A DNA stretch of 64,000 bases, from the NCBI GenBank assembly GCA_038250235.1, contig JBBSCO010000003.1, positions 34,816 through 98,815 of the forward strand. The letters are read 5' to 3'. The notes under the pieces are model-generated. The model ran no database searches. It was not told the DNA's origin and was given only the letters and a program-made list of their open reading frames with translations. The stretch is from JAAUTS01 sp038250235 (GTDB lineage: Bacteria; Verrucomicrobiota; Verrucomicrobiia; Methylacidiphilales; JAAUTS01). This document shows, piece after piece, positions 41,514 to 49,535 of the stretch. Position numbers and translations under genes: made by a program. The first letter of the stretch is position 1. Each line of letters opens with the position of its first letter.

Positions 41514-43412
41514 CTATTTCTGTTTTGATCCTATTTCTTCAAGAACGGCTTTAATTACCTTCCTGTACCAGTGCGGCATTGAAGCGTCCTTGTAAAGTAC
41601 AATGAAATAAACCCCGCCTTCCATAAATAGGAAAGTGCTCACATCATCCATTGGAACATGGATTTCCTGCACCTCGGGCATTCCCAAATCGACGAAAAGT
41701 TCACTTACCCTTGACACAATTTTGGGGGCAAAAGCCGAAAGGGATTTGGAAAAGGCCAGATCATCCACTACCGCACTGATAGGCAATCCGTCTTTACCCG
41801 CAATCACACACCCTGAAACCCCAGGCCAGCTCCTGACCTGATTCATGATATCCTGGAATGAAATTTCAGAGTGTTCATCAAGACCCAGATACTTGTTGAT
41901 CGTAGGAGAAAGACGCACACGCTGTCCCTGAAGTCCGGCACTATCCGGAGCTGCCTGCGTGGGGGAAACGGACAAAGGTGAAGTCTCCAGAGGCTGGGAG
42001 GTCGCAGAATGGCCTTCAACCGCCGCGAACTGGGCAGGAGTTTCAACAAAACTACCAGATACTTCAGGCTTAGGCTCTGTCTTAAAGGACCCAAATCCTT
42101 TGATCACAGGAGGCTGTGGCGGTGACTTGGGTTTGACAATCGGGCGAGTGGGAGCATTGAGCGCATCGAAGGAAGCAGTAGACGCAGGTTCAAAAGAACC
42201 GGGTGCAGCAGATTCGACCGGCTTCGGGACCTCCGCAACGTCCGAATCAACCTGCTCAAGGAAAGAACGGAAGGCTTCCGATGACGCAAAAGAAGAGGAT
42301 TCCTCCTGAACAGGTTCATCGGGGGGAGCCTGAGTGTTTTGTTCCAAAGCTTCAGCCTGATCGGCCTGGTTTCTGGCCCATTCCACCAACGCAGGATCCA
42401 CCTCCAGAACCTCCTCTTGAGGCATTTCTCCCTCAACAACAGAAGCAGCGCCCTCAGGCAAAGACTCTAAAAAAGTGGCGGGTTCTTCAAAGCCATATTC
42501 GGTAACAATCGCAGGGTAATCCTCGTTCGTTGGGAGCTCCACTCCGGCTTCTGCGGCTTTCTCTGCCGCCATCGCGGCCTCGGCAGCTGCCAGTAACTCT
42601 GCATCAAATCCGGGTACCGCAGGAGCCATGTCAACAGGCTCCGAAGCGTCCGGGTTAGTTTCTGCAGGCAAAGGTTCCTCGGGCAACAGCTCCGGCATGG
42701 CCTCTTGCTCAATCTGGGCGGCCGCGGCCTCTGCAACCTTTGCGGCGGCTTCCGCCTGGGCCTTCTCCAAAGCTTCCTTGGAAAAGGGATCCTGCATGCT
42801 CAGAACACTGGAATCAATCGGACGTTGATCTGAGCGCAGTGTCATCATGTGCGGAGGTATGCGACTGACCACTAAGCCCAATGGCAGAACAATCGGCGTT
42901 CCTGCATAGTCCGGAATATTTTCCAGAGAGTGGATAAATCCCTCCGGAACCAACTGGGTCAGTTCCGAGATGGAAAACTCAAGCTTTCCGGAAGGCAACA
43001 TGCCGAGAACATTGGCCAGTGGCAGGCCGATTTCCACTCGGGCTTCAGGAGCAGCCAGCAGGGTGGCATAATCAGCAGTCAACAGTTGCTCTGGAATGGC
43101 TGTCAGAATAACCGAAAAAGGAACATCGACCGTTCCATCGACTTGAACCGGCTGAATGAGAGGAGCAGGAGCCGACATGGCGGCTCCAGGAAGTTGGATC
43201 TTGCTGTGATCGGGCGCTCCTTTTTGCGCCGATTGCAGTCCTTTCAGGGAAAGACGCTGTGTCACTCTCTTGCGGCCAGGAGCGAAGGAGGTAGAACTTG
43301 GAGATAGACTTGGAATCGCCGAAACACTGGGGGCAGCTGTAAGCGGAGAAGGTTGCTGCGCAGGGGCTTCCTCCTTTTTTTTACCGAAAAAACCTAAAAA
43401 GTTTGCTGCCAT
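41514..43412 (-). CDS. Long roadblock/LC7 protein with repeats and a disordered acidic linker
   Basis: 632 residues. Residues 1-90 are Pro/Ser-rich. Residues about 95-200 contain three short related blocks: VPFSVILTAIP (97-107), LPLANVLGMLP (130-140) and LPLGLVVSRIP (176-186). Residues about 205-495 are acidic, Ala/Glu/Pro-rich and probably disordered. The C-terminal domain (about 512-628: ISFQDIMNQVRSWPGVSGCVIAGKDGLPIS, FLFMEGGVYFIVLYKD) is a roadblock domain. A good ribosome site (CAGGAG) precedes the ATG. It is the first gene of the run that continues to mglA, roadblock, clpS, DUF2017 and deaminase. It may be the scaffold that places MglA. Confidence 0.88.
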   Translation of the reverse strand: MAANFLGFFGKKKEEAPAQQPSPLTAAPSVSAIPSLSPSSTSFAPGRKRVTQRLSLKGLQSAQKGAPDHSKIQLPGAAMSAPAPLIQPVQVDGTVDVPFSVILTAIPEQLLTADYATLLAAPEARVEIGLPLANVLGMLPSGKLEFSISELTQLVPEGFIHSLENIPDYAGTPIVLPLGLVVSRIPPHMMTLRSDQRPIDSSVLSMQDPFSKEALEKAQAEAAAKVAEAAAAQIEQEAMPELLPEEPLPAETNPDASEPVDMAPAVPGFDAELLAAAEAAMAAEKAAEAGVELPTNEDYPAIVTEYGFEEPATFLESLPEGAASVVEGEMPQEEVLEVDPALVEWARNQADQAEALEQNTQAPPDEPVQEESSSFASSEAFRSFLEQVDSDVAEVPKPVESAAPGSFEPASTASFDALNAPTRPIVKPKSPPQPPVIKGFGSFKTEPKPEVSGSFVETPAQFAAVEGHSATSQPLETSPLSVSPTQAAPDSAGLQGQRVRLSPTINKYLGLDEHSEISFQDIMNQVRSWPGVSGCVIAGKDGLPISAVVDDLAFSKSLSAFAPKIVSRVSELFVDLGMPEVQEIHVPMDDVSTFLFMEGGVYFIVLYKDASMPHWYRKVIKAVLEEIGSKQK

Positions 43413-43610
43413 AAAATAAGGCTCCTGATCTCAATTCCTAAACTGCCTAATCCATGCGCAGATGCAACAAAAAGTTGGATCTTCTCCTCCCCATTACGAT
43501 CACCACACGGCAAATCAGGTGACTTTTCACAATCGAAGATTAACGCTCCCTCGATGAACGCTTGACCTTGTCCATGCCTCGTCGTAATCACATAGAGTTC
43601 CTTTCTGTTC

Positions 43611-44267
43611 ATGAAACTGGCCGAAATTCTTCATCTCTGTCTTATCTCCAGGAGAACCGGCTGCATCCTGTTCCGCCGCGACGGCGACGACGGAAAGCTC
43701 TGGCTGGAAGAAGGCCAGCTTTGTCACGCCGAATTCCGATCCATTTCAGGCGAAGAAGCCGCCTACAAAATGCTGGAATCCGAATCCGGGGAAGCCTCCT
43801 TCGTTGATGATGTCAAACCTGGCCAGCGCAGCATCCATCGCAACAGCGAACATCTGCTGATGGAATCCGCCCGGCGGGCGGACGAAAAATTCAAGACCCG
43901 CAAAATCCCCCTACCCGCCATCCACGAAGTCACCAGTGCCTTGGCCGGTAGCACCCCAAAACTCGTCCAATACAATGTGCATGGCGAACCCCAGATCCAT
44001 TCGCTCAAGCCCAGCAAAACAACCGTGGGCCGCGCTCCACACAACGACTTATGCCTCCCGGTGGATTCTGTTTCATCCGCACATTGCGGATTCGAAATCC
44101 GGGGGCGCAAAGTCTATGTCGGCGACCATCACTCCCTCAATGGCACCTTTGTCAACGGCCAGCGTGTCATCGAACCCATCGAACTCCGTGAAGGTGACAC
44201 CCTTCATATCGGGAGTGTTGCCCTGCGATTTTACTGGGTGACCCAGCCCGATGGAAACCTTGGTTGA
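43611..44267 (+). CDS. PATAN (DUF4388)-like / FHA domain protein
   Basis: 218 residues with the same layout as the protein encoded at 14394: a PATAN-like N-terminal module (AEILHLCLISRRTGCILFRRDGDDGKLWLEEGQLCHAEF, GEEAAYKML) and a C-terminal FHA domain (GRAPHNDLCLPVDSVSSAHC, HSLNGTFVNGQRV). The FHA residues expected to bind phosphothreonine are present. It is divergent from the long roadblock gene (199 bp between starts), which suggests a joint role in polarity or pilus control. The stop overlaps an alternative start of the DHH gene. Confidence 0.87.
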   Translation: MKLAEILHLCLISRRTGCILFRRDGDDGKLWLEEGQLCHAEFRSISGEEAAYKMLESESGEASFVDDVKPGQRSIHRNSEHLLMESARRADEKFKTRKIPLPAIHEVTSALAGSTPKLVQYNVHGEPQIHSLKPSKTTVGRAPHNDLCLPVDSVSSAHCGFEIRGRKVYVGDHHSLNGTFVNGQRVIEPIELREGDTLHIGSVALRFYWVTQPDGNLG

Positions 44268-44343
44268 AATACCCCTTTCAACACCCCGGCAGCGGAAAAG
44301 TTTACTGACACAGCTTCCTAGAATTCCTACCCTTACAGGCTTT

Positions 44344-45321
44344 ATGGCAGATCATTCAGCTTCTCTGGTAATAGCCGGTCGGCAACTCGCAGCTGCCCGC
44401 TCAATCCTCGTCATCAGCCACCTCAGGCCTGATGGGGATGCCTATGGCAGCAGCCTCGGGCTTGCCCACAGCCTCCGGGCCTTGAACATAAGCGTCCGGG
44501 TGCTCAATCAGGACGGACTTCTGCCGATGTACAATTTTCTGCCCGGCAGCGAAAATATCCTGACAACTCCTGCAACTGCTCCAATAGCTGACCTGATCGT
44601 TAGTGTCGACACCTCGACAGAAGAACGGCTGGGAAAGACCTTCCTCTCCTGGAAAAAGCCGGTGGATCTCAACATCGACCACCACGGGAGCAACACCTGT
44701 TATGGCCGGAATAACCTGGTCCTGCCTGAAGTGCCTGCCACCGCTTCTATTATTACACAACTCATCCGTGAGTGCGGTTGGCCCCTGACCCCGGAAGCCG
44801 CTTCCTGCCTTTTTGTCGGACTGAGCACGGACACAGGCTCTTTCCGCTACAGGGGCACCAGTTCCGACACCTTTAGACAGGCGGCAGACCTTGTTGACGC
44901 CGGGGCGGACAGTGCAGAGCTCTCCAGACACTGCTATCAGTCCATGTCCCCCCAACGTTTCGCCCTGCTGCGACTGGCGCTCCAGTCACTCCGCACAGAA
45001 TGCGGGGATCGTCTGGCCTATTACATTCTCACTCCCGAAATGTTCCTGGAAAGCGGGGCTGAACCCGAAGACACGGAAGGTATTGTGGAAACCTCCCTCA
45101 ACGTCAAAAACATACGGCTTGGTGCCCTGTTTGAACTTAAAACGGATGGGTCACTCAAGGTCAGCCTGCGCTCCAAGGATACCATCAATGTCAGCCGGAT
45201 CGCCGCCGGGTTTGGCGGTGGAGGGCATCCAGGTGCCGCAGGAATCAACTTTCCTTCCGACGGTATCAAACATATTCAGACTGTTCTCGTAAAACTCAGA
45301 CAAGCCTTGGATCCAGGCTAA
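44344..45321 (+). CDS. DHH-family phosphoesterase, NrnA-like (oligoribonuclease / PAP phosphatase)
   Basis: 325 residues. The DHH part has ISHLRPDGDAYGSSLGL, VSVDTSTEERLG, NIDHHGSN and GLSTDTGSFRY; the DHHA1 part has SLRSKDTINVSRIAAGFGGGGHPGAAGI. NrnA enzymes degrade short RNA oligomers and 3',5'-phosphoadenosine. ATG 44344 is preferred; an upstream ATG at 44251 would overlap the FHA gene and add a basic segment unlike the family. In many bacteria nrnA lies next to truB/ribF, as it does here. Confidence 0.92.
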   Translation: MADHSASLVIAGRQLAAARSILVISHLRPDGDAYGSSLGLAHSLRALNISVRVLNQDGLLPMYNFLPGSENILTTPATAPIADLIVSVDTSTEERLGKTFLSWKKPVDLNIDHHGSNTCYGRNNLVLPEVPATASIITQLIRECGWPLTPEAASCLFVGLSTDTGSFRYRGTSSDTFRQAADLVDAGADSAELSRHCYQSMSPQRFALLRLALQSLRTECGDRLAYYILTPEMFLESGAEPEDTEGIVETSLNVKNIRLGALFELKTDGSLKVSLRSKDTINVSRIAAGFGGGGHPGAAGINFPSDGIKHIQTVLVKLRQALDPG

Positions 45322-45399
45322 AAACAAACCAAAAACCTTTTCGCCCACCGATTCTCTTTGCGTCCTTTGGCGATCTTCCCCTTAAATAGCCCTCTCATC

Positions 45400-46119
45400 A
45401 TGGAAACCTCTCTCGACGGCGTTCTTCTCATTAATAAACCGGGCGGCTGCACCTCCCACGACATGGTCGATTTTATCCGGCGCCGCTTTAAGTTCAAAAA
45501 GGTCGGGCACTGCGGCACTCTGGATCCTATGGCAACCGGGCTGCTGATGATGGTTCTCGGCAAGGCGACCAAAGTTCAGGATCTCCTGATGGCCGAGGAC
45601 AAGGAATATCAGGGAACTCTTACTCTGGGCAGTACAACAGACAGCCAGGATGCACAGGGAGCCGTGCTCAGCACCCATGAAGTTCCCGACCTGAATGATT
45701 CTGAAGTCCAGGCCGCATTCGATGCCTTCAAGGGAGATTTTTATCAGATACCACCCATGGTTTCAGCCCTCAAAAAAGACGGCGTTCCCTTGTACAAGTT
45801 GGCGCGACAGGGCAAAATCGTGGAACGGGAACCACGCCTTGTTCATGTCTTTTACAATAAATTGCTGGAGGTTTCCATCCCACACGTCCGTTTTGAGATC
45901 AAATGCAGTAAAGGCTTTTATGTCCGGACCTACTGTCATGACATAGGAGATAAACTAGGCTGCGGAGGCCACCTTTCCCAGTTGGCCAGGACACGCTCTG
46001 GAAATTTTCTTCTCAGCGAAGCCCTTTCATGGGAGGGCCTCCAACAAAAACAGAATGCCGATGATCTGGCCCAACATATTCTCTCCCTGGCGGATGTCTC
46101 CAGAATCCGGAGACAATAG
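45400..46119 (+). CDS. truB: tRNA pseudouridine(55) synthase
   Basis: 239 residues. Converts U55 in the T loop. The catalytic Asp is in GHCGTLDPMATGLLMMVLG, preceded by GVLLINKPGGCTSHDMVDFIRR and followed by YQIPPMVSALKKDGVPLYKLAR and KGFYVRTYCHDIGDKLGCGGHLSQLARTRSGNF. ATG 45400 matches the normal family start (upstream codons 45358 onward do not). It forms an operon with ribF, 68 bp downstream. Confidence 0.96.
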   Translation: METSLDGVLLINKPGGCTSHDMVDFIRRRFKFKKVGHCGTLDPMATGLLMMVLGKATKVQDLLMAEDKEYQGTLTLGSTTDSQDAQGAVLSTHEVPDLNDSEVQAAFDAFKGDFYQIPPMVSALKKDGVPLYKLARQGKIVEREPRLVHVFYNKLLEVSIPHVRFEIKCSKGFYVRTYCHDIGDKLGCGGHLSQLARTRSGNFLLSEALSWEGLQQKQNADDLAQHILSLADVSRIRRQ

Positions 46120-46187
46120 GCCTTTCCCAGGTAATAGAAATCGCAGACGGCCCTTTTTATCGACCATCAGCATTTGCTGACAAGCTT

Positions 46188-47090
46188 ATGAATGTTTATC
46201 ACAGCCTGAAGGAGGCTTCGCTCAATCCTGATATCCGAAACCTTGCCCTCGGTTTTTTCGACGGGCTCCATCTCGGTCACCGGGAAGTGATAGCAGGCAA
46301 CGGGGTGCGGACCATGCTTAGTTTTAAAGAACATCCCCAAACCGTTCTCTTCCGTGATCGACCCGTCACTCTGATTACCGGTCTGCCACATAAACAGGAT
46401 ATCCTGGAAAACTGGAAAGTCCCAAACATCATTCTCCTTCCTTTCAATAAGGACGTTTCTCTGAAGTCGCCGGATTTGTTCCTCTCCGAGTTGCATCTGG
46501 CATTTCCCTTTTTGGAGAGCATACGGGTCGGGGAAAATTTCCGTTTTGGCCATCAACGGGCGGGAAATCCCCACCTTCTGGGCGAGTGGGGGGTGACGAA
46601 AAAAATCCGTATCGAGGTCATTCCATCTCTTTTAGATCAAGGCTCTTGTGTCAGCAGCAGCCGCATACGTCAACTTCTGGCTGAGCGCGAATTGGATGCT
46701 GCGGCAACCCTCTTGGGACGTCCCTACAGTCTTTATGGCCAGGTTGTTGAAGGACAAAAAGTTGGGCGTAAGCTTGGTTTCCCAACCCTCAATCTGGCTA
46801 CCGAAGACGGACAGCTTCTACCCTTGGGCGTTTATCACGGTCGCGTGCAATTGAGCCATACCTTTTACAAGGCAGCTATTAACATCGGAAAACGTCCCAC
46901 ACTCGGTTCAGGATGCGACATCTGGGTCGAAGCCCATCTCCTAGGATTCTCCGGCGATTTCTATGGACAAAGGATCAATCTGGAGATTTCTGGATTCATC
47001 CGTGAAGAAATTCAATTTTCATCCCTGGATCAATTGCAGAAGCAGATCGAACAGGATGTCCTCTCGATCAAGGCCCTGCCTCTTTGTTGA
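46188..47090 (+). CDS. ribF: Bifunctional riboflavin kinase / FAD synthetase
   Basis: 300 residues. The N-terminal FMN adenylyltransferase domain has LGFFDGLHLGHREVI (nucleotide HxGH motif), ESIRVGENFRFGHQRAG and SSSRIRQLL. The C-terminal riboflavin kinase domain has GRPYSLYGQVVEGQKVGRKLGFPTLNL and GVYHGRV, with INIGKRPTL after it. Makes FMN and FAD. truB-ribF is a classic bacterial pair. No FMN riboswitch is seen upstream. Converges with the second secretin gene with 56 bp between the stops. Confidence 0.96.
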   Translation: MNVYHSLKEASLNPDIRNLALGFFDGLHLGHREVIAGNGVRTMLSFKEHPQTVLFRDRPVTLITGLPHKQDILENWKVPNIILLPFNKDVSLKSPDLFLSELHLAFPFLESIRVGENFRFGHQRAGNPHLLGEWGVTKKIRIEVIPSLLDQGSCVSSSRIRQLLAERELDAAATLLGRPYSLYGQVVEGQKVGRKLGFPTLNLATEDGQLLPLGVYHGRVQLSHTFYKAAINIGKRPTLGSGCDIWVEAHLLGFSGDFYGQRINLEISGFIREEIQFSSLDQLQKQIEQDVLSIKALPLC

Positions 47091-47146
47091 GTTGGGACTT
47101 TTGACTTTGGTGGCAAATCAAAGGAGAGGATGCCGCCCGCAGACCG

Positions 47147-49522
47147 TCACGGAGCCTTGCCGGCCACTTTGGCGGAACCCACGTTGAAAGGTTCACCATC
47201 AGGACGGAGAATTCGCACCGTTACAAAAATCAGCGTATTTTTCTTGATCGCTCGCTCTGCTTTGCTGCGGAAAAGGCGTCCGATTAGGGGAATGTCTCCC
47301 AAGATGGGGACTTTGTCGTCCACAGTAGTAATATCTTCGCGGATCAGGCCACCGAGAACCATGGTGTAACCGTCTTGGATTTCCAACTGGGCATTATCCA
47401 CTGCTTTGGTCGAAAACACAGGCTGATTAACCGTATTGGGTGTAAGGACTACACCGGGGCTATTAGGATCGAAAATCTGAGCACCATAGTTAATAAATCC
47501 ATCAAATTCAGTGATTTCCGGCTTTAGCGTTAAGAAAACGCGTTGGCGATCCACTGTAATTCTGGGCTGCACCACCATACTCACCCCAACGTTACGACTT
47601 TCAAAATCCGTCGGGAAGGATGGAGAGACCGTATAAATGTTTGATAAGCCGCCAGGACCAGGGCCTATGCCAATGGCTGATTGCGCTGTTGCCTGGTCAA
47701 ACTCAGTAGGATAAAGAAATTCACGCGCCACCAAAACATTGGCTTGTTGCCCATCATTGACAACAACCGATGGTGCCGTCATCAGATCCGTGCTGGATTT
47801 CTGGCTGAGTGCCTCCATCAGGATCTGAAACGCATTGCCGTCGATGGCACCCGTAATTCCAAAACGATTAGGAATTACCGACTGAGCCTGCGGCTGAGTG
47901 GCAGAGGCTCCATCCAAAAAAGTTTGAACAGGATCACTTACCCTAAGGCCACCGATCCCCTGCAAGTTGGTTCCGGTCTGGACATTGCCGCCAGCAATCT
48001 TGCTGCCAGAGCCGGCAATTGGGTAGCCACCAGCGAGTGAATAGTTGAAGGCCAGAGAATCCAGATCATCCTGGTTGATTTCAATCAATTTGGTTTCAAT
48101 CCTTACCAGAAGCGTTTCTCCCTGATTTACCGTGACCAGCTCCTCCACCAGATCGATCTGATCCTGGGCATTTTTGACCGTCAATATACCCGTGGCACGG
48201 TTGTAAATGGCGGCTGAACCCTCAGGGAATTTGACGCCCCTTTCCTCAAGACTCTTGCGCACAGGATCTTCCGTCGTTGTCGTCACCGTTGTCGTGGGCC
48301 TGCGGCGCGGTGCTGCAGCCCCGCCGTCCGAAGTCGTTGATGTACCTGTGCCGGTTGTGTCAAAAAAACCTTCATTGACAGGAAATTCACGGGTAACAAG
48401 AACAGCATCATCCCCGTCACTCAAGGGTACAATGAAGATAGCAAACTCTTCCACCTTGAACTTGACCCCGGCGATATTGCAGATGTAGCGCAGCACCTCT
48501 CCTGCAGGCACATTTTTCAGACGCAGGCTGAAGGGACGGGCTTCCGAGCGGGCCTTCTCATTTTTGACAATAAAGCTGATACCAGCACCAGTGATATCTT
48601 CTTCACGTGTCTTCGTGGTCAAAAAACGAGCGGCGTCCTCAATGGTGGCATCGGTAAAGTCAACCTGCTTGATGATGATTGTCTGAAGTTTTTGGCTGAC
48701 CTGGAAATTGGCTCTGGCTGTGATGGGTGAGATAGTAGTCTTCGTTCCTTGAAGATTGGCCTCCACCTGGTAAACTTCAGACCAGGCGTCCCGGGTCTGG
48801 GTTAGTTTTTCCTGACGGCTGGAGCTTGTGGCAATAGCCTTACTCCGGCCCATTTTTTTGTAGAGTTTGAGCTGTTCTGATGCCGCGACCTTGTTGTAAG
48901 GGTCAATGGCCAAAGCCTGCTCAAGCTCTTCCTCTGCTTTGCTGAACTGGCCTGTGGCGACGTAGTCCTTGGCCAGCTTGATATGGTCATTCACCTTGTT
49001 CAAATTCGCTATAAATTTGGGGTCGACCGCTGGATTCTCAGGTTTGTCCCCTACTTTGATCCCCAGAATCTGATTGATTTTCACTAGCAACGACTGAGCT
49101 TGGGTGTTGTTTTTGTTGTATTTCAGGGCAGATTGGGCACTGCCACGTGCTTCAAAGTACTTCTTTTCGCCAAACTCTTTTTCTGCCGCGTTGTACTCCA
49201 ACCTCGACATCAAGAGACTGGCCCGGAGATAAACAGGTTTACCCTCTCCCGCTTCAGGAACTTGTTCTAGAATCTCCGTGATCGTGGTGCGGGCTTCCGC
49301 ATCACGCCCCAGCTGGATCATGCGCTCCGCATCATTGAGCTGCTTGACCGCACGTATAACCAGCTCTTGACGGCGAATGATTTCACGTTGAAGGATACTG
49401 TCGGAGTCGTTCTGGGCGCTGGCCGCATAGCACGGAATAAAGGTGCAAAAAACCAAGGCAAAGGTTTTAAGTATAGAAGTCGCACCTGATTTGCGGACGC
49501 TGGCTAAAACTTGATGGTTCAT
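47147..49522 (-). CDS. Type IV pilus-type secretin, Amuc_1098-like (copy 2)
   Basis: 791 residues, exported (signal peptide ending CYAASAQ). TPR-like helices (about 40-220) are followed by an N0/STN domain (QVDFTDATIEDAARFL, LRLKNVPAGEVLRYICNIAG), a Ser/Thr/Arg-rich linker (GTGTSTTSDGG), an N1 domain (NRATGILTVKNAQDQIDLVEEL), and a secretin domain ending GGLIREDITTVDDKVPILGDIPLIGRLFRSK. It would form the outer-membrane pore of the pilus-like machine. Start ATG 49522 lies 13 bp after the stop of copy 1. Last gene of the operon. Confidence 0.93.
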   Translation of the reverse strand: MNHQVLASVRKSGATSILKTFALVFCTFIPCYAASAQNDSDSILQREIIRRQELVIRAVKQLNDAERMIQLGRDAEARTTITEILEQVPEAGEGKPVYLRASLLMSRLEYNAAEKEFGEKKYFEARGSAQSALKYNKNNTQAQSLLVKINQILGIKVGDKPENPAVDPKFIANLNKVNDHIKLAKDYVATGQFSKAEEELEQALAIDPYNKVAASEQLKLYKKMGRSKAIATSSSRQEKLTQTRDAWSEVYQVEANLQGTKTTISPITARANFQVSQKLQTIIIKQVDFTDATIEDAARFLTTKTREEDITGAGISFIVKNEKARSEARPFSLRLKNVPAGEVLRYICNIAGVKFKVEEFAIFIVPLSDGDDAVLVTREFPVNEGFFDTTGTGTSTTSDGGAAAPRRRPTTTVTTTTEDPVRKSLEERGVKFPEGSAAIYNRATGILTVKNAQDQIDLVEELVTVNQGETLLVRIETKLIEINQDDLDSLAFNYSLAGGYPIAGSGSKIAGGNVQTGTNLQGIGGLRVSDPVQTFLDGASATQPQAQSVIPNRFGITGAIDGNAFQILMEALSQKSSTDLMTAPSVVVNDGQQANVLVAREFLYPTEFDQATAQSAIGIGPGPGGLSNIYTVSPSFPTDFESRNVGVSMVVQPRITVDRQRVFLTLKPEITEFDGFINYGAQIFDPNSPGVVLTPNTVNQPVFSTKAVDNAQLEIQDGYTMVLGGLIREDITTVDDKVPILGDIPLIGRLFRSKAERAIKKNTLIFVTVRILRPDGEPFNVGSAKVAGKAP

Positions 49523-49535
49523 ATAGTTATCAGAA

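Noticed and set aside
46120..46187. FMN riboswitch upstream of ribF
   Set aside because: The gap is only 68 bp and lacks the conserved RFN element.
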